A stretch of 64,000 bases of DNA from the NCBI RefSeq assembly GCF_001182745.1, contig NZ_LN868939.1:1-64000 (forward strand), written 5' to 3'. A program made the translations under genes and the position numbers. Shown one piece after another: positions 63,516 to 64,000 of the stretch; position 1 is the stretch's first letter; the number at the start of each line of letters is the position of its first letter. The notes under the pieces are model-generated. The model ran no database searches, was not told the DNA's origin, and worked only from the letters and a program-made list of their open reading frames with translations. Origin of the DNA: Nocardia farcinica. Its GTDB lineage: Bacteria > Actinomycetota > Actinomycetes > Mycobacteriales > Mycobacteriaceae.

Positions 63516-64000
63516 TGATCATCATCGAAGAGTCCGGGACCGCCCCGCCGTCCATCGGACCTGAATCCGTTGCTCCAGCCGAAGGCGTCCTAGTGCCCAT
63601 GCCCGGCCCACCCGGGCCGAAGGGTGATCCAGGAGTGCCCGGCGAGCAAGGCCCTCCGGGTGACGGCCTTGCGCTGGCCGGACAGGTCCCTACCTACGCA
63701 GACCTACCGGCTTCCGCCCCCGATGGGTCGGTGTGGTTGGCAGGCGGGAAGTTGTACCGCCGCACCGGTGGTGCATGGCCTACCGAGTCCGAAGGGACAT
63801 ACCCGGGACCTCAAGGTCCCCAGGGTGTTCCCGGCCCACAAGGTGATCCGGGACCCCAAGGTGATCCCGGTCCACCCGGACCGACAGATTTCGAGCTTCT
63901 GACCAACAAACCGAGCACGTTCCCACCAACCGCACACACGCATTCAATCGGGGAAGTCTCCGGCCTCCAGTCGGCCCTAGATGGCAAGGAATCCATGGCT
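63515..64000 (+). CDS. Collagen-like tail fibre, second copy, cut by the window end
   Basis: First 162 codons of the gene that is complete at 4029-5042; includes both Gly-X-Y tracts. Confidence 0.75.
   Translation, partial: MIIIEESGTAPPSIGPESVAPAEGVLVPMPGPPGPKGDPGVPGEQGPPGDGLALAGQVPTYADLPASAPDGSVWLAGGKLYRRTGGAWPTESEGTYPGPQGPQGVPGPQGDPGPQGDPGPPGPTDFELLTNKPSTFPPTAHTHSIGEVSGLQSALDGKESMA

Larger units (their letters stand above)
59487..64000. repeat. Second copy of the 4514-bp overlap (same as 1-4514)
   Basis: Exact repeat at a distance of 59,486 bp. The genes inside are the same as those at the left of the window; see those entries. Confidence 0.93.

Overview
The window reads as a complete temperate siphophage genome of a high-GC actinobacterium. 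It is a circular molecule read slightly more than once: bases 1-4514 recur at 59487-64000, so the unit length is 59,486 bp. The phage nature is clear from terminase, portal, capsid, tape measure, lysin, holin and integrase genes. The closest architecture I can name from memory is mycobacteriophage L5 and its cluster A relatives: a rightward structural arm, an integrase in the middle, a long leftward replication arm (family A polymerase, ThyX, ribonucleotide reductase, split primase, DnaB-like ATPase, Cas4-like nuclease), and a gp71-like immunity repressor. Tail protein features resemble Rhodococcus phages such as ReqiPepy6. The exact host cannot be read from the sequence.

Layout. The right-going arm starts near 37.6 kb with an array of RNA hairpins, a tiny membrane protein and a tRNA cluster (Gln, Gly, Pro, Trp, Leu, a Glu-like relic, Asn). 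It continues through an HNH nuclease, an Acb2-type anti-CBASS protein, terminase, portal, MuF-like protein, scaffold, decoration protein, capsid, connectors, tail tube, frameshifted tail chaperones, a tape measure with an NlpC/P60 domain, and tail tip proteins. At 59.05 kb come the two-domain lysin, holin and tail fibre genes, which (through the wrap) are the first 5.55 kb of the window. The arm ends at a terminator beside a serine integrase (5.9-7.4 kb).

The left-going arm (37.5 down to 7.5 kb, minus strand) holds nucleotide metabolism and replication genes, an RNA ligase next to a kinase-less polynucleotide kinase/phosphatase remnant, a sigma-like factor, several paralogous small genes and the repressor (29.5-30.0 kb). 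At 32.8-35.4 kb sits a cassette that looks acquired: cutA, an XRE regulator broken by a recent 863-bp IS5-type insertion, and three divergent small genes.

Regulation. Thirteen copies of a 14-bp motif (TGTTGACACAAAAC, minor variants) are spread over the genome. All point the same way relative to local transcription. Six have a -10 box exactly 17 bp downstream, so they are promoters with the -35 inside the motif. The other seven lack a -10 and lie at gene ends, beside hairpins or inside genes. With the gp71-like repressor this matches the operator/stoperator logic of L5, with a different recognition sequence. This circuit, the RNA hairpin array and the anti-defence genes are the most interesting contents.
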